Source: an uncultured Sphingomonadaceae bacterium
GTDB lineage: Bacteria > Pseudomonadota > Alphaproteobacteria > Sphingomonadales > Sphingomonadaceae
Length of the DNA: 64,000 bases
Direction: 5' to 3'
Assembly: GCA_947497315.1 (NCBI GenBank)
Contig: CANMFX010000002.1
Coordinates: 310,001-374,000, forward strand
Shown: piece by piece, positions 54,689 through 63,228 of the stretch
How positions within the stretch are numbered: the first letter of the stretch is position 1
Layout: the number at the start of each line of letters is the position of its first letter
Made by a program: the position numbers and the translations under genes
The notes under the pieces: model-generated
Databases searched by the model: none
Told to the model about the DNA's origin: nothing
Seen by the model: only the letters and a program-made list of their open reading frames with translations

Positions 54689-55822
54689 TCAGGCCGTGGC
54701 AGCGGCCAACCATTGCTGGGAAACCGCACCGGTTTTCTCAATCCAGCCGCCACCGAGTACGCGATCTTTATGATAGAAGACGGCTGCCTGTCCCGGGGAC
54801 ACGCCATATTCGGGATTGTGGAAGCGCAGCGTATCGCCTTCCAGTCGGGCATGGGTAGGTTTAGCCATGGAGCGGACCTTCACCTGCATGGGTCCTTCAA
54901 AGTCGCCGCCAATCCAGTTGATATCACGTAAGGTCGCGGACGCGACTGCGAGCGCCTGTTTCGGCCCGACAAAGACCCGTTTGGTTTCCGGTTCGAGGCT
55001 AATGACATAAAGCGGCTCGGCCTGTCCGCCGATTTCCAGTCCCTTGCGTTGACCCACTGTATAGTGGATCAGACCCTTGTGTCGGCCCATGACAGTGCCA
55101 TCGATGTGGACGATCTCGCCATCATCATCGGCTTCAGGGCGTAGTTTGCGCACGACTTTGGCGTAATCACCGTCGGGGACGAAGCAAATGTCCTGGCTAT
55201 CCGGTTTGAAGGCGACGGCAAGGCCCATTTCCTTGGCAATCTCTCGCACTTCATCTTTAGGCATGTCGCCGAGCGGAAAGCGCAAATAGTCCAGCTGATC
55301 CTGTGTCGTAGCGAACAGAAAATAGCTCTGGTCCCGCGCAGGATCCATCGCGCGGTGCAGTTCGGAGCCATCTTTGCCCATCACTCGCCGGACATAATGG
55401 CCCGTGGCAAGGCAGTCAGCACCAAGCTCGCGCGACAGATTGAGCAGGTCGGTAAACTTGACTCCCATATTACACTGCACGCATGGGATAGGCGTCCGTC
55501 CAGCCATATATTCATCGGCGAAGACGTCCATCACCGATTCTTGAAAGCGGCTCGCATGATCAAAAACATAGTGAGCTATGCCTAGTTTCTCCGCCACCTG
55601 CCTGGCATCGCGAATATCCTGTCCAGCGCAGCAGCTGCCGGTGCGGCCAACCGCTTCGCCATGATCATAGAGCTGTAGAGTAATACCTATAGTCTCTGCG
55701 CCCGTCCGCGCAGCTAGAGCAGCGACAACGCTCGAATCGACACCGCCGGACATCGCAACCACGATGCGCTTGCCCGTCAGATCATCCCCGAGCTGAAATT
55801 GATTGTTGATTCGGTCTGCCAT
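54689..55822 (-). CDS. mnmA: tRNA-specific 2-thiouridylase
   Basis: A 377-residue enzyme that puts sulfur on U34 of Lys, Glu and Gln tRNAs. The PP-loop SGGVDSS is at 25-31, the catalytic cysteine C117 in CVQCN, and the second cysteine near 213 in DICFVPDG. The frame begins at 55852 but the ATG at 55822 is the likely start. Full length and intact. Confidence 0.95.
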   Translation of the reverse strand: MADRINNQFQLGDDLTGKRIVVAMSGGVDSSVVAALAARTGAETIGITLQLYDHGEAVGRTGSCCAGQDIRDARQVAEKLGIAHYVFDHASRFQESVMDVFADEYMAGRTPIPCVQCNMGVKFTDLLNLSRELGADCLATGHYVRRVMGKDGSELHRAMDPARDQSYFLFATTQDQLDYLRFPLGDMPKDEVREIAKEMGLAVAFKPDSQDICFVPDGDYAKVVRKLRPEADDDGEIVHIDGTVMGRHKGLIHYTVGQRKGLEIGGQAEPLYVISLEPETKRVFVGPKQALAVASATLRDINWIGGDFEGPMQVKVRSMAKPTHARLEGDTLRFHNPEYGVSPGQAAVFYHKDRVLGGGWIEKTGAVSQQWLAAATA

Positions 55823-56021
55823 ATCGCCACGTCCTTTAACGATGAACCGCACAGAGTGCCAGTATAGTGGAAATCCCCGGCCAAAAATCTGCGCTAAATC
55901 CCGCTATGGTTCATATTGGGACGAAAATGCGAATTGAAAGGAAGATTTGCTTAACCAGTCCTAAGACCCCGTGAACATCACCTTTACGGATGTTTATACC
56001 TTCGTCGCTAGAAGGGTGTTT

Positions 56022-56357
56022 ATGGAAATGAACTTCCCTCACAAGAGTCTGGCAAAGACCAGTGCCGAACCGGATGCACCAGCAGGCAGCGCGCATGATG
56101 CGCTGATTGCGCATGCGATCGCGCGTCAGACTCTGTCTCCTTCCGCTCGTGCCTATATTGCGCGACGTGGCGGCGTTGCTGTGAAACCAGTGCACGGCAG
56201 CAGGGGATTGATGGAAGATCGGATCAAGTTTTTTGCAGGTGAGCTTCCACAAAGAAGCCCGTTCTCAAAAAGCGCACGCATATTTGAAAGAGGTCATTTC
56301 CGGCCAGATCTGTTGCGTGAAAAATCATCCGGAGATGAGACGCAAAAGCAAATATGA
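56022..56357 (+). CDS. Hypothetical basic protein upstream of sciP
   Basis: A 111-residue, arginine- and alanine-rich protein: AHDALIAHAIARQTLSPSAR and FERGHFRPDLLREKSS are its most structured parts. AGAAGGG precedes the ATG at 56022, which I take as start; a GTG at 55971 is the outer alternative. No recognised family. It ends about 108 bases before sciP in the same direction. Confidence 0.5.
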   Translation: MEMNFPHKSLAKTSAEPDAPAGSAHDALIAHAIARQTLSPSARAYIARRGGVAVKPVHGSRGLMEDRIKFFAGELPQRSPFSKSARIFERGHFRPDLLREKSSGDETQKQI

Positions 56358-56465
56358 ACGCGTTCTTTACCTTGGTGATTTAGTAGTTTGAAAAACTCTA
56401 TGTCTAAAGATGTAAAAACATTTGGACGTAGAGTGGAAAGCCGCAAGGCGTATTTTGAGGGTAGT

Positions 56466-56765
56466 ATGATCGAGAACCAAACAATTAAACCAGCACAAGT
56501 CGTCGGCCCATTGGGTGAGCCTTTGACTATAGCTGATTTGCCGGCCCCGGGCACGACCCGGTGGGTGGTCCGGCGCAAGGCGGAAGTCGTTGCGGCGGTA
56601 AATGGCGGTCTTTTAACGGTTGATGAGGTTTGCGACCGTTATAGCCTGTCGCTGGAAGAATTTGCTTCATGGCAGCGTGCCGTGGACCGGTCCGGCATGC
56701 CTGGTTTGCGTGTTACACGCATCCAGCATTATCGCGATCTTTATGAGCGCCAACAGAAATACTAG
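56466..56765 (+). CDS. sciP: CtrA inhibitor SciP
   Basis: A 99-residue DUF1153 protein matching Caulobacter SciP. VGPLGEPLTIADLPAPGTTR, RWVVRRKAEVVAAVNGG, and LEEFASWQRAVDRSG with a helix-turn-helix-like middle. In Caulobacter SciP binds CtrA and blocks its target promoters during the cell cycle. GAGGGTAGT precedes the ATG at 56466; the open frame begins 26 codons upstream, which I do not count as coding. Two strong hairpins follow. Confidence 0.93.
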   Translation: MIENQTIKPAQVVGPLGEPLTIADLPAPGTTRWVVRRKAEVVAAVNGGLLTVDEVCDRYSLSLEEFASWQRAVDRSGMPGLRVTRIQHYRDLYERQQKY

Positions 56766-56773
56766 GTAGAGAT

Positions 56774-56821
56774 ATTAATCACGGCGTCGGTACAGTCCTC
56801 TGTAACGCCAATAGGATTAAT
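56774..56821 (+). other. Structured hairpin just after sciP
   Basis: ATTAATC pairs with GATTAAT (56774-56780, 56815-56821). Inside, GGCGT pairs with ACGCC (56783-56787, 56805-56809) and TACAG with CTGTA (56791-56795, 56800-56804), separated by a 3-base bulge and closed by a TCCT loop. There is no U-tract. It could be an sRNA, a stability element or a processed 3' UTR. Confidence 0.5.
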
Positions 56822-56840
56822 CATAAAATTTAATGGGTGG

Positions 56841-56870
56841 AAGGCCTCGGAAAACTGATTCCGGGGCCTT
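56841..56870 (+). terminator. Second hairpin after sciP, possible terminator
   Basis: AAGGCCTCGG (56841-56850) and CCGGGGCCTT (56861-56870) pair with one G-U wobble. Only a short T run and no clear U-tract follow, so termination is weakly supported. Confidence 0.45.
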
Positions 56871-56960
56871 TCCCATAGTATTTTCTGGTTTTGAGCAAGC
56901 ATTTGTATAAGATCGCCTGATCGGGCCTGGATTTGGGTCAAAACAGATCAGGAGGGAAGT

Positions 56961-57236
56961 ATGATCAATTTTATCATTGCACTGGTGATGGGCGGTATTA
57001 TCGGTTGGCTGGCCAGCATAGTGATGGGCCGGGACGCCTCGATGGGGATATTTTGGAATGTCGTGGTAGGTTGTGTTGGCTCTATGTTGGGCGGATGGCT
57101 GTTCAGCTTCTTTACCGGAGGTACATCAAATCTGCGTGATGCTCCGTTTAGCCCCATGACTTTGCTGGTCGCCTTTGGCGGCGCTATCGTCTTGCTGGGC
57201 ATCGTAAATTTGATCAAGCGTGGCCGTGTCCGCTAG
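56961..57236 (+). CDS. GlsB/YeaQ/YmgE-family membrane protein
   Basis: A 91-residue membrane protein with three hydrophobic helices. FIIALVMGGIIGWLASIVMG and GIFWNVVVGCVGSMLGGWL are the GlsB/YeaQ/YmgE signature. Members are stress-linked envelope proteins of unknown mechanism. CAGGAGGGA precedes the start and a rho-independent terminator follows. Confidence 0.87.
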   Translation: MINFIIALVMGGIIGWLASIVMGRDASMGIFWNVVVGCVGSMLGGWLFSFFTGGTSNLRDAPFSPMTLLVAFGGAIVLLGIVNLIKRGRVR

Positions 57237-57264
57237 CGATAAGATATTTTCTCATATAAAACAG

Positions 57265-57294
57265 AAGGCTGGCCCATTTGAGCCGGCCTTTTTT
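57265..57294 (+). terminator. Rho-independent terminator after the GlsB-like gene
   Basis: AAGGCTGGC pairs with GCCGGCCTT through one G-U wobble, loop CCATTTGA-type, followed by a run of T to 57294. Confidence 0.85.
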
Positions 57295-57369
57295 ATTGAT
57301 TAAAACTAGTGGATGTTGCGATTTGGCAACGTCTTAGCAATAGCGTTTAATTTAAGCGATTGTTCGGGC

Positions 57370-57396
57370 TTGTGGTCACTGGCTTATTGATATAAT
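57370..57396 (+). promoter_or_regulatory. Candidate promoter of the RND efflux operon
   Basis: TATAAT at 57391-57396 is a perfect -10. TTGTGG at 57370-57375 is a weak -35 with only 15 bases between. A start near 57403 would leave about 95 bases of leader before the MFP gene. Confidence 0.35.
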
Positions 57397-57496
57397 ACAC
57401 CAAATATAGAAATTTCCGTTTTCGCCTAGTTTTGGCGATTCTTTTTATATATTGCAGCGCAAAAACAAGATAAAGATCGGCTGACGAGTATTGAAT

Positions 57497-58681
57497 ATGA
57501 ACTATGAATCGAAAATTGTCGGCGAAGACCTAGATGTCTCGACAGAGGATGATGTTGTTGATCGCGGCCGTCGTAATCGACGTTTGATGATCATTACAGC
57601 CGTGATCATAGCCCTGATAGTGGCTGTGGTGACTTATCAGCTCATGTCTGGCGGTGGTGGTGCCGTAGATGGAGCAGAAGACGGTCAGGCACCGGTTGTT
57701 ACCGTGATTATTCCGGGTAAGCAGGATGTCGTTCGTACCATAAATGCGACTGGTACATTGGCGGCGCGGCGGGAGATTCCGGTTGGAGTCGTTGGCGAAG
57801 GCGGTCGTGTGACCAACGTATATGTTGATGCCGGTGACTGGGTGAAGCCTGGTCAAATCATGGCTAGCATTGATCGGTCCGTCCAAAACCAGCAGGCCGC
57901 ACGGCTGGAAGCATCGGTTGCTTCGTCCCGCGCAGAATTGAACCTGGCTCAAGCTAATCTTGACCGGGCCGCGCGGTTGGTTGACCGGGGCTTTATCTCA
58001 AAGGCGGATATTGACCGGTTAACCGCAACGCGCGATTCCAACGCGGCTCAATTGCGCGTTGCGCAGGCACAGCTGGCAGAAACGAGGGCTCGCAACCGTT
58101 TTTTGAACATCGTTGCGCCAAAAGGCGGCCTTGTTCTGGAGCGTGATGTTGAAGTTGGCCAGACCGTTAGCCCGGGTAGCGGTATATTGTTCCGGGTTGC
58201 TCAAAATGGTGAAATGGAACTGCAGGCACGACTGAGCGAGAGTGATCTGGCCAGCGTCTCTGTTGGGGTGAGCACTGAGGTTGTTCCCGTTGGGACAAGT
58301 AAAGTACTGACCGGGCAAATCTGGCAAATTTCTCCGATGATTGATGCCCAATCAAGGCAGGGTGTTGCCAAAATCGCGTTGAGCTTTGACGAGGCGTTGC
58401 GCCCAGGCGGTTTCGCGAGCGCCAAGATACAGAGCGGTACGTCACAAGCTGCGGTTCTCCCAGAATCGGCTGTTCATGATGACGACAAAGGCAATTATGT
58501 CTATATCGTGGGCAAAGACAACAAGGTGGTGCGTCGCGGCATTGAGACGGCTGGAGTGAGTTCGGCCGGAGTTACAGTCGCTTCCGGACTTAACGGCGGT
58601 GAACGGGTCGTTCTGCGTGCTGGTGGTTTCTTGAATCCCGGCGAAACCGTTCGCGCCGTTGAAGAGGGTAAAGAGGGGTGA
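57497..58681 (+). CDS. RND efflux periplasmic adaptor (HlyD-like MFP)
   Basis: A 394-residue membrane fusion protein: an inner membrane anchor near 30-50, the lipoyl-like half motifs GRVTNVYVDAGDWVKPGQIM and NIVAPKGGLVLERDVEVGQT, and a coiled-coil hairpin near 130-190. It bridges the RND pump and an outer membrane channel. Start by TTG at 57491 is possible; the ATG at 57497 is preferred. The RND permease gene follows after 55 bases. Confidence 0.92.
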   Translation: MNYESKIVGEDLDVSTEDDVVDRGRRNRRLMIITAVIIALIVAVVTYQLMSGGGGAVDGAEDGQAPVVTVIIPGKQDVVRTINATGTLAARREIPVGVVGEGGRVTNVYVDAGDWVKPGQIMASIDRSVQNQQAARLEASVASSRAELNLAQANLDRAARLVDRGFISKADIDRLTATRDSNAAQLRVAQAQLAETRARNRFLNIVAPKGGLVLERDVEVGQTVSPGSGILFRVAQNGEMELQARLSESDLASVSVGVSTEVVPVGTSKVLTGQIWQISPMIDAQSRQGVAKIALSFDEALRPGGFASAKIQSGTSQAAVLPESAVHDDDKGNYVYIVGKDNKVVRRGIETAGVSSAGVTVASGLNGGERVVLRAGGFLNPGETVRAVEEGKEG

Positions 58682-58736
58682 TGCATGCCGTTACTCTCTT
58701 CGCTTTGCATAACTTGAAACTACGGACAGTAATAAT

Positions 58737-61700
58737 ATGAATTTCCGTAACATTTCTGCTTGGTCAATTCGTAATCCTGTGATTCCGATTGTGATTTTTG
58801 TCGGTATGATGCTTGCAGGTTTGGTCAGTTTCCAGCTGATCGATGTCCAGAATGACCCCGATATTGAGTTTCCGGTCGTGATTGTGTCAATCTCACAACC
58901 CGGTGCTGCACCGACAGAAATTGAAACACAGATAACCCAGCGCGTTGAAGCCGCCGTGCAGGGACTGGACGGTGTTGATAGCATCAGTTCGACTACCCGT
59001 GAGGGACGCAGTCAAACCGTTATTCAGTTCGATATAGGCGAAAGTATCGACCAAGCGGTCAATGATGTTAAAAACGCAGTCGATCAGGAGCGTGGTAACT
59101 TACCAGACGGCATTCTCGAACCACTGGTGACAAAAGAGTCCACTTCCGGAAATCCGATAGCATATTTTGCGGTGAGCGCCGAAGATATGACGATGGAGCA
59201 ACTGAGTTGGTTTGTTGACGACACAGTTGCCAAAACCCTTTTGACGATTAACGGCATTGGCACAGTCGAGCGCGGGGGCGGCGTTGATCGCGAAATTCGC
59301 GTTGTCCTGATTCCCGAAAGGATTCAGGCACTTGGGGTAACAGCTGCACAGATCAACAGATCGTTGCGTCAGTTGAACCTGAACGCAGCGGGTGGCCAAA
59401 CTGAAATAGCCGGGTCGCGCCAGTCGGTTCGCGTTCTCGGCAACGCAAAAACAGCTTTTGATCTGTCGCAGACCCAGATAGCCACTGGCGATGGTCGATC
59501 CGTTAAACTGTCGGATATTGCCAATGTTTCAGACGGGTTCAGCGAATTGAGCAGAATAGCACGTGTCAAAGGTAAGCAGGTTGTCACTTTCAGCCTGTCA
59601 CGGGCAAAAGGAGCTTCCGATGTCACGGTCTATGACGATGCCGTCAAAAAAATGGAGCAGATTGCTGAAGAAAACCCCGGTGTTTCCTTTACCCAATTGT
59701 TCACCAGCGTAGGATTTACCAAGGCGCAATATAGAAGCTCAATGGCCGCGATGATTGAGGGAGCGGTGCTCGCCATTATTGTGGTCTTTTTGTTCCTGCG
59801 AGATTGGCGCGCAACTTTCATTTCCGCCATTGCCATCCCGCTTTCAGCGATCCCCACATTCTGGTTCCTGGACATGATTGGGTTTAGTCTGAACCAAATG
59901 AGTTTGATGGCATTGGGGCTGGTGGCCGGCGTCCTGGTCGATGACGCGATCGTCGAGATCGAGAATATCGTGCGGCATATGCGAATGGGCAAATCCGCCT
60001 ATCAGGCATCGATTGACGCCGCCGATGAAATTGGTTTGGCCGTTGTCGCAACCACTTTTTCGATTGTTGCCGTATTTTTACCGGTCGCTTTGATGCCGGG
60101 CATAGCTGGTCAATATTTCAAGGTTTTTGGCTTCACTGTTGTGATTGCGGTTTTGATGAGTCTGGCGGTTGCCCGGATGATTACGCCAATGATCGCGGCC
60201 TATTTCCTGAAAGCCAAAGGAGAATCGGATCACGCCAGCGGACCGTGGATCGAGCAATATGTTGATATATTGACCTGGACCCTGGGTCGGGGGCGCTCAA
60301 CAGAAATAAAGGCTCGTGGCGGTTTGTGGAACAGAATCTACGCCAAGTTTTTCGATCACCGCGTTATAATCATGGGGCTTGGCGTGCTGACATTCGCTAT
60401 CACCATCCTGATGTTCATCATCACCCCCAAGGAGTTTTTCCCGACCGGCAATGAGGATTTCAGCCGGGTCAATATTGAGATGGTTCCGGGTACAACACTC
60501 GAGCAAACCGCCAGCGTGTCTGCCAGCGTGGCTGAAATTATTGATGCGCAGCCAGAAACCCAAACGGCACTCGAAAGTATCCGGGAAGGGAACGGACGGA
60601 TATTTATCACACTGAAGGCGGACCGAGAGCGCAAGAGCTCCGAATATGAAGAGCAGTTGACGCCGCAACTTCAGGCCATTCCAGATGCTCGCGTTTCCTT
60701 TCTGAACAATAATGGCCCGGGCGGCGGCGGAACCGGCCGCGATTTTTCAATCATGTTGTCGGGTTCCGATCCGGCATTGCTGGAAGAAACAGCGGCTACT
60801 CTGGTGGAACAGATGAAAGGCCTGAAAACAGTAGTTGGTCCGCGCGTCAACGCCGATCTGCAGCGGCCGGAAATATTGATCACGCCGCGTTCTGACCTGG
60901 CTTCACAATTGGGTGTTTCGACATCGGCGCTCAGCGAGACCATTCGTATTGCGACTCTGGGTGAGATCGACCAGAATAGTGCAAAATTCTCGCTGTCGGA
61001 CAGGCAGGTTCCTATTCGCGTGGTGCTGCCGCGTAAATCACGCAGAGACTATTCAACCATTGAAAACCTGCCAGTACCGATCGCTGGTGGCGGATCAGTT
61101 CCGCTGAGCCGTGTGGCTGACATCAGCTTTGGTTCCGGCCCGACGACCATTCAACGCTATAAGCAGAAACGCCGTATTTTCGTGGGTGCTGACCTGGCGC
61201 CGGGTGTCGTGAAAGGGACAGCGCAGGCGCAAATTGACAAGCTTCCCATCATGCAGAATCTGCCCACAGGTGTGTCCAACGCACCATTTGGCGCTGATGA
61301 GTGGCAAGAGGAAATGCAAAGAAACTTTGGTATAGCGCTAGCGGCGGGAACGCTGTTGGTCTTTGCCGTTCTGGTGTTGCTCTATGGGCGCGTCATGTCA
61401 CCACTGGTCAATATGGGCTCATTGCTTCTGGCACCGTTGGGTGGTTTGATTGCGTTAGTCATGGTCGGGCAAGCCCTGTCTTTACCGGTATTCATCGGCA
61501 TATTGCTGTTGTTTGGTATTGTCGCCAAAAACTCGATCCTTCTTGTCGATTTTGCTCTCGAACAAATAGAAGCGGGCGTACGCAAACGTGAAGCCATTAT
61601 TGAAGCCGGTCGAAAGCGGGCGCAACCAATCGTTATGACTACCGTGGCAATGACCGCGGGTATGATCCCGACTGCAATCGCTTTGGACGGCGATTCGTCC

Positions 61701-61901
61701 TGGCGTGCACCGATGGGGACTGTTGTAATCGGCGGGCTGATCCTATCGACCGTGTTGACGTTGTTGATCGTACCAGCTGGCTTTAGTTTGGCGAGCGGTA
61801 TTGAAAAACGGCTGGGCGGGCTTTTCCGTAAACATTTGCTGGTTGGTGACGATGATGGCCCGGCGAAATCCTCTGAGGCAGAGGTTCAGCCAGCCGAGTG
61901 A
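58737..61901 (+). CDS. RND-family efflux permease
   Basis: A 1054-residue proton-driven pump of the AcrB/MdtB-like HAE1 type. Proton-relay TM4 carries GVLVDDAIVEIENIV, and the N-terminal periplasmic porter domain follows SIRNPVIPIVIFVGMMLAGL. Second-half motifs such as IVAKNSILLVDFALEQIE are intact. Drug or metal specificity cannot be read; no outer membrane channel gene is adjacent. Its stop overlaps the DUF445 start as GTGA. Confidence 0.93.
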   Translation: MNFRNISAWSIRNPVIPIVIFVGMMLAGLVSFQLIDVQNDPDIEFPVVIVSISQPGAAPTEIETQITQRVEAAVQGLDGVDSISSTTREGRSQTVIQFDIGESIDQAVNDVKNAVDQERGNLPDGILEPLVTKESTSGNPIAYFAVSAEDMTMEQLSWFVDDTVAKTLLTINGIGTVERGGGVDREIRVVLIPERIQALGVTAAQINRSLRQLNLNAAGGQTEIAGSRQSVRVLGNAKTAFDLSQTQIATGDGRSVKLSDIANVSDGFSELSRIARVKGKQVVTFSLSRAKGASDVTVYDDAVKKMEQIAEENPGVSFTQLFTSVGFTKAQYRSSMAAMIEGAVLAIIVVFLFLRDWRATFISAIAIPLSAIPTFWFLDMIGFSLNQMSLMALGLVAGVLVDDAIVEIENIVRHMRMGKSAYQASIDAADEIGLAVVATTFSIVAVFLPVALMPGIAGQYFKVFGFTVVIAVLMSLAVARMITPMIAAYFLKAKGESDHASGPWIEQYVDILTWTLGRGRSTEIKARGGLWNRIYAKFFDHRVIIMGLGVLTFAITILMFIITPKEFFPTGNEDFSRVNIEMVPGTTLEQTASVSASVAEIIDAQPETQTALESIREGNGRIFITLKADRERKSSEYEEQLTPQLQAIPDARVSFLNNNGPGGGGTGRDFSIMLSGSDPALLEETAATLVEQMKGLKTVVGPRVNADLQRPEILITPRSDLASQLGVSTSALSETIRIATLGEIDQNSAKFSLSDRQVPIRVVLPRKSRRDYSTIENLPVPIAGGGSVPLSRVADISFGSGPTTIQRYKQKRRIFVGADLAPGVVKGTAQAQIDKLPIMQNLPTGVSNAPFGADEWQEEMQRNFGIALAAGTLLVFAVLVLLYGRVMSPLVNMGSLLLAPLGGLIALVMVGQALSLPVFIGILLLFGIVAKNSILLVDFALEQIEAGVRKREAIIEAGRKRAQPIVMTTVAMTAGMIPTAIALDGDSSWRAPMGTVVIGGLILSTVLTLLIVPAGFSLASGIEKRLGGLFRKHLLVGDDDGPAKSSEAEVQPAE

Positions 61902-63202
61902 AGCCGCTTTCTTCTAAATTGGCGCCCACGTCGAATAGCAATCCGGTTTCTGGTCCATCCACAATCCTAGCGGATATGAACAATGGTGGCCGCGATATGA
62001 AGATTATCGCGACCGGTTTGCTGGTTTTGATGGCGGTGATCTATTTCACGTCCAAAACCTATGAGGAGGTACATCCTGCGCTCGGCTTCGTTCGCGCTTT
62101 TTCGGAAGCGGCGATGATCGGCGGCATAGCCGACTGGTTTGCCGTGACCGCCCTGTTTCGTCACCCGATGGGGCTACCGATCCCGCATACGGCGATCATC
62201 CCGCGTAACAAGGATCGGATTGGCGATACGTTAGCGAACTTCCTCAAGAAAAATTTTCTGATTTCCCGCATCGTCGCACAGCGGATGCACGGCGTTGATC
62301 TGGCCGGCGGTGTCGGACGGTTCCTGAAATCGCCGAGCGGCGGGCAGGGGCGGTTGCGCATGGGGGCATCAAGGTTGATCGGCGATATCATCGGCTCGCT
62401 TGACCAGGATAGGCTGGGCAGCATGTTCAAAGGCGCCGTGAAAACACAGGCAAAAGAACTCGATCTGGCGACCCCGATGGGGCAAATCCTGGAATCGGTA
62501 ATGGCCGAAAACCGCCACGGGCCGCTGATCGATTCAACGATCAAGTGGGCTTATCGAACGCTTGACGCCAACGAATATGTCATTCGCGCGATTGTCCATG
62601 ATCGCGCCAATACGGTAATGCGCTGGACCGGCCTGGATGACCGGTTGGCTAACGAGGTGGTGGACGGGCTTTATAAACTACTCGCCGATATGGCATCTGA
62701 TCCGCAGCACCCGGTGCGCGCGAAGACCGAAGAAAGTATGGCGCAACTGGCGCAGGAGCTGAAGAACGATCCTGAATTGCGGCAACGGGTGAATGAGTGG
62801 AAGCTGGAGATGATCGAAAACCCGGCGATTGCCAGTTGGATCGACGGCATGTGGGAAACCGGGCGTGAGGCTTTGCTGAAAGCATCGCGTGACCCAGAAG
62901 CGGCGATGGCTGGTCACTTTGGTGACGCGCTGATGCAACTGGGAAGCAGCTTGCAGAAAGATCCGTTGCTCAACCGTCAGTTGAACCGTTTTGCACGCCG
63001 TGCGGTGGTCGGCGTAGTCGCCAGTTACGGCGACAATATCGTCAAACTCGTATCAGAGACCATTCGCGGGTGGGACGCACAGACTATCACCGATCGGGTC
63101 GAAAATGCGGTCGGCCGGGATTTGCAATATATCCGCGTTAATGGAACGCTGGTGGGCGGGCTGGTCGGTACGCTGCTCCATCTCCTGGGCTATTGGATAT
63201 AG
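61898..63202 (+). CDS. DUF445 family protein
   Basis: A 434-residue protein of DUF445: after a membrane segment near 40, FVRAFSEAAMIGGIADWFAV and TALFRHPMGLPIPHTAIIPR are the conserved core. DUF445 proteins are uncharacterised and often lie near envelope genes. GTG at 61898 overlaps the RND stop; an ATG at 61976 would give a shorter protein starting MNNGGRDMKII. Coupling to an efflux operon hints at envelope function, but this is inference. Confidence 0.85.
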   Translation: MKPLSSKLAPTSNSNPVSGPSTILADMNNGGRDMKIIATGLLVLMAVIYFTSKTYEEVHPALGFVRAFSEAAMIGGIADWFAVTALFRHPMGLPIPHTAIIPRNKDRIGDTLANFLKKNFLISRIVAQRMHGVDLAGGVGRFLKSPSGGQGRLRMGASRLIGDIIGSLDQDRLGSMFKGAVKTQAKELDLATPMGQILESVMAENRHGPLIDSTIKWAYRTLDANEYVIRAIVHDRANTVMRWTGLDDRLANEVVDGLYKLLADMASDPQHPVRAKTEESMAQLAQELKNDPELRQRVNEWKLEMIENPAIASWIDGMWETGREALLKASRDPEAAMAGHFGDALMQLGSSLQKDPLLNRQLNRFARRAVVGVVASYGDNIVKLVSETIRGWDAQTITDRVENAVGRDLQYIRVNGTLVGGLVGTLLHLLGYWI

Positions 63203-63228
63203 GCCCGTATCAGGCTGTTCTATATCAT

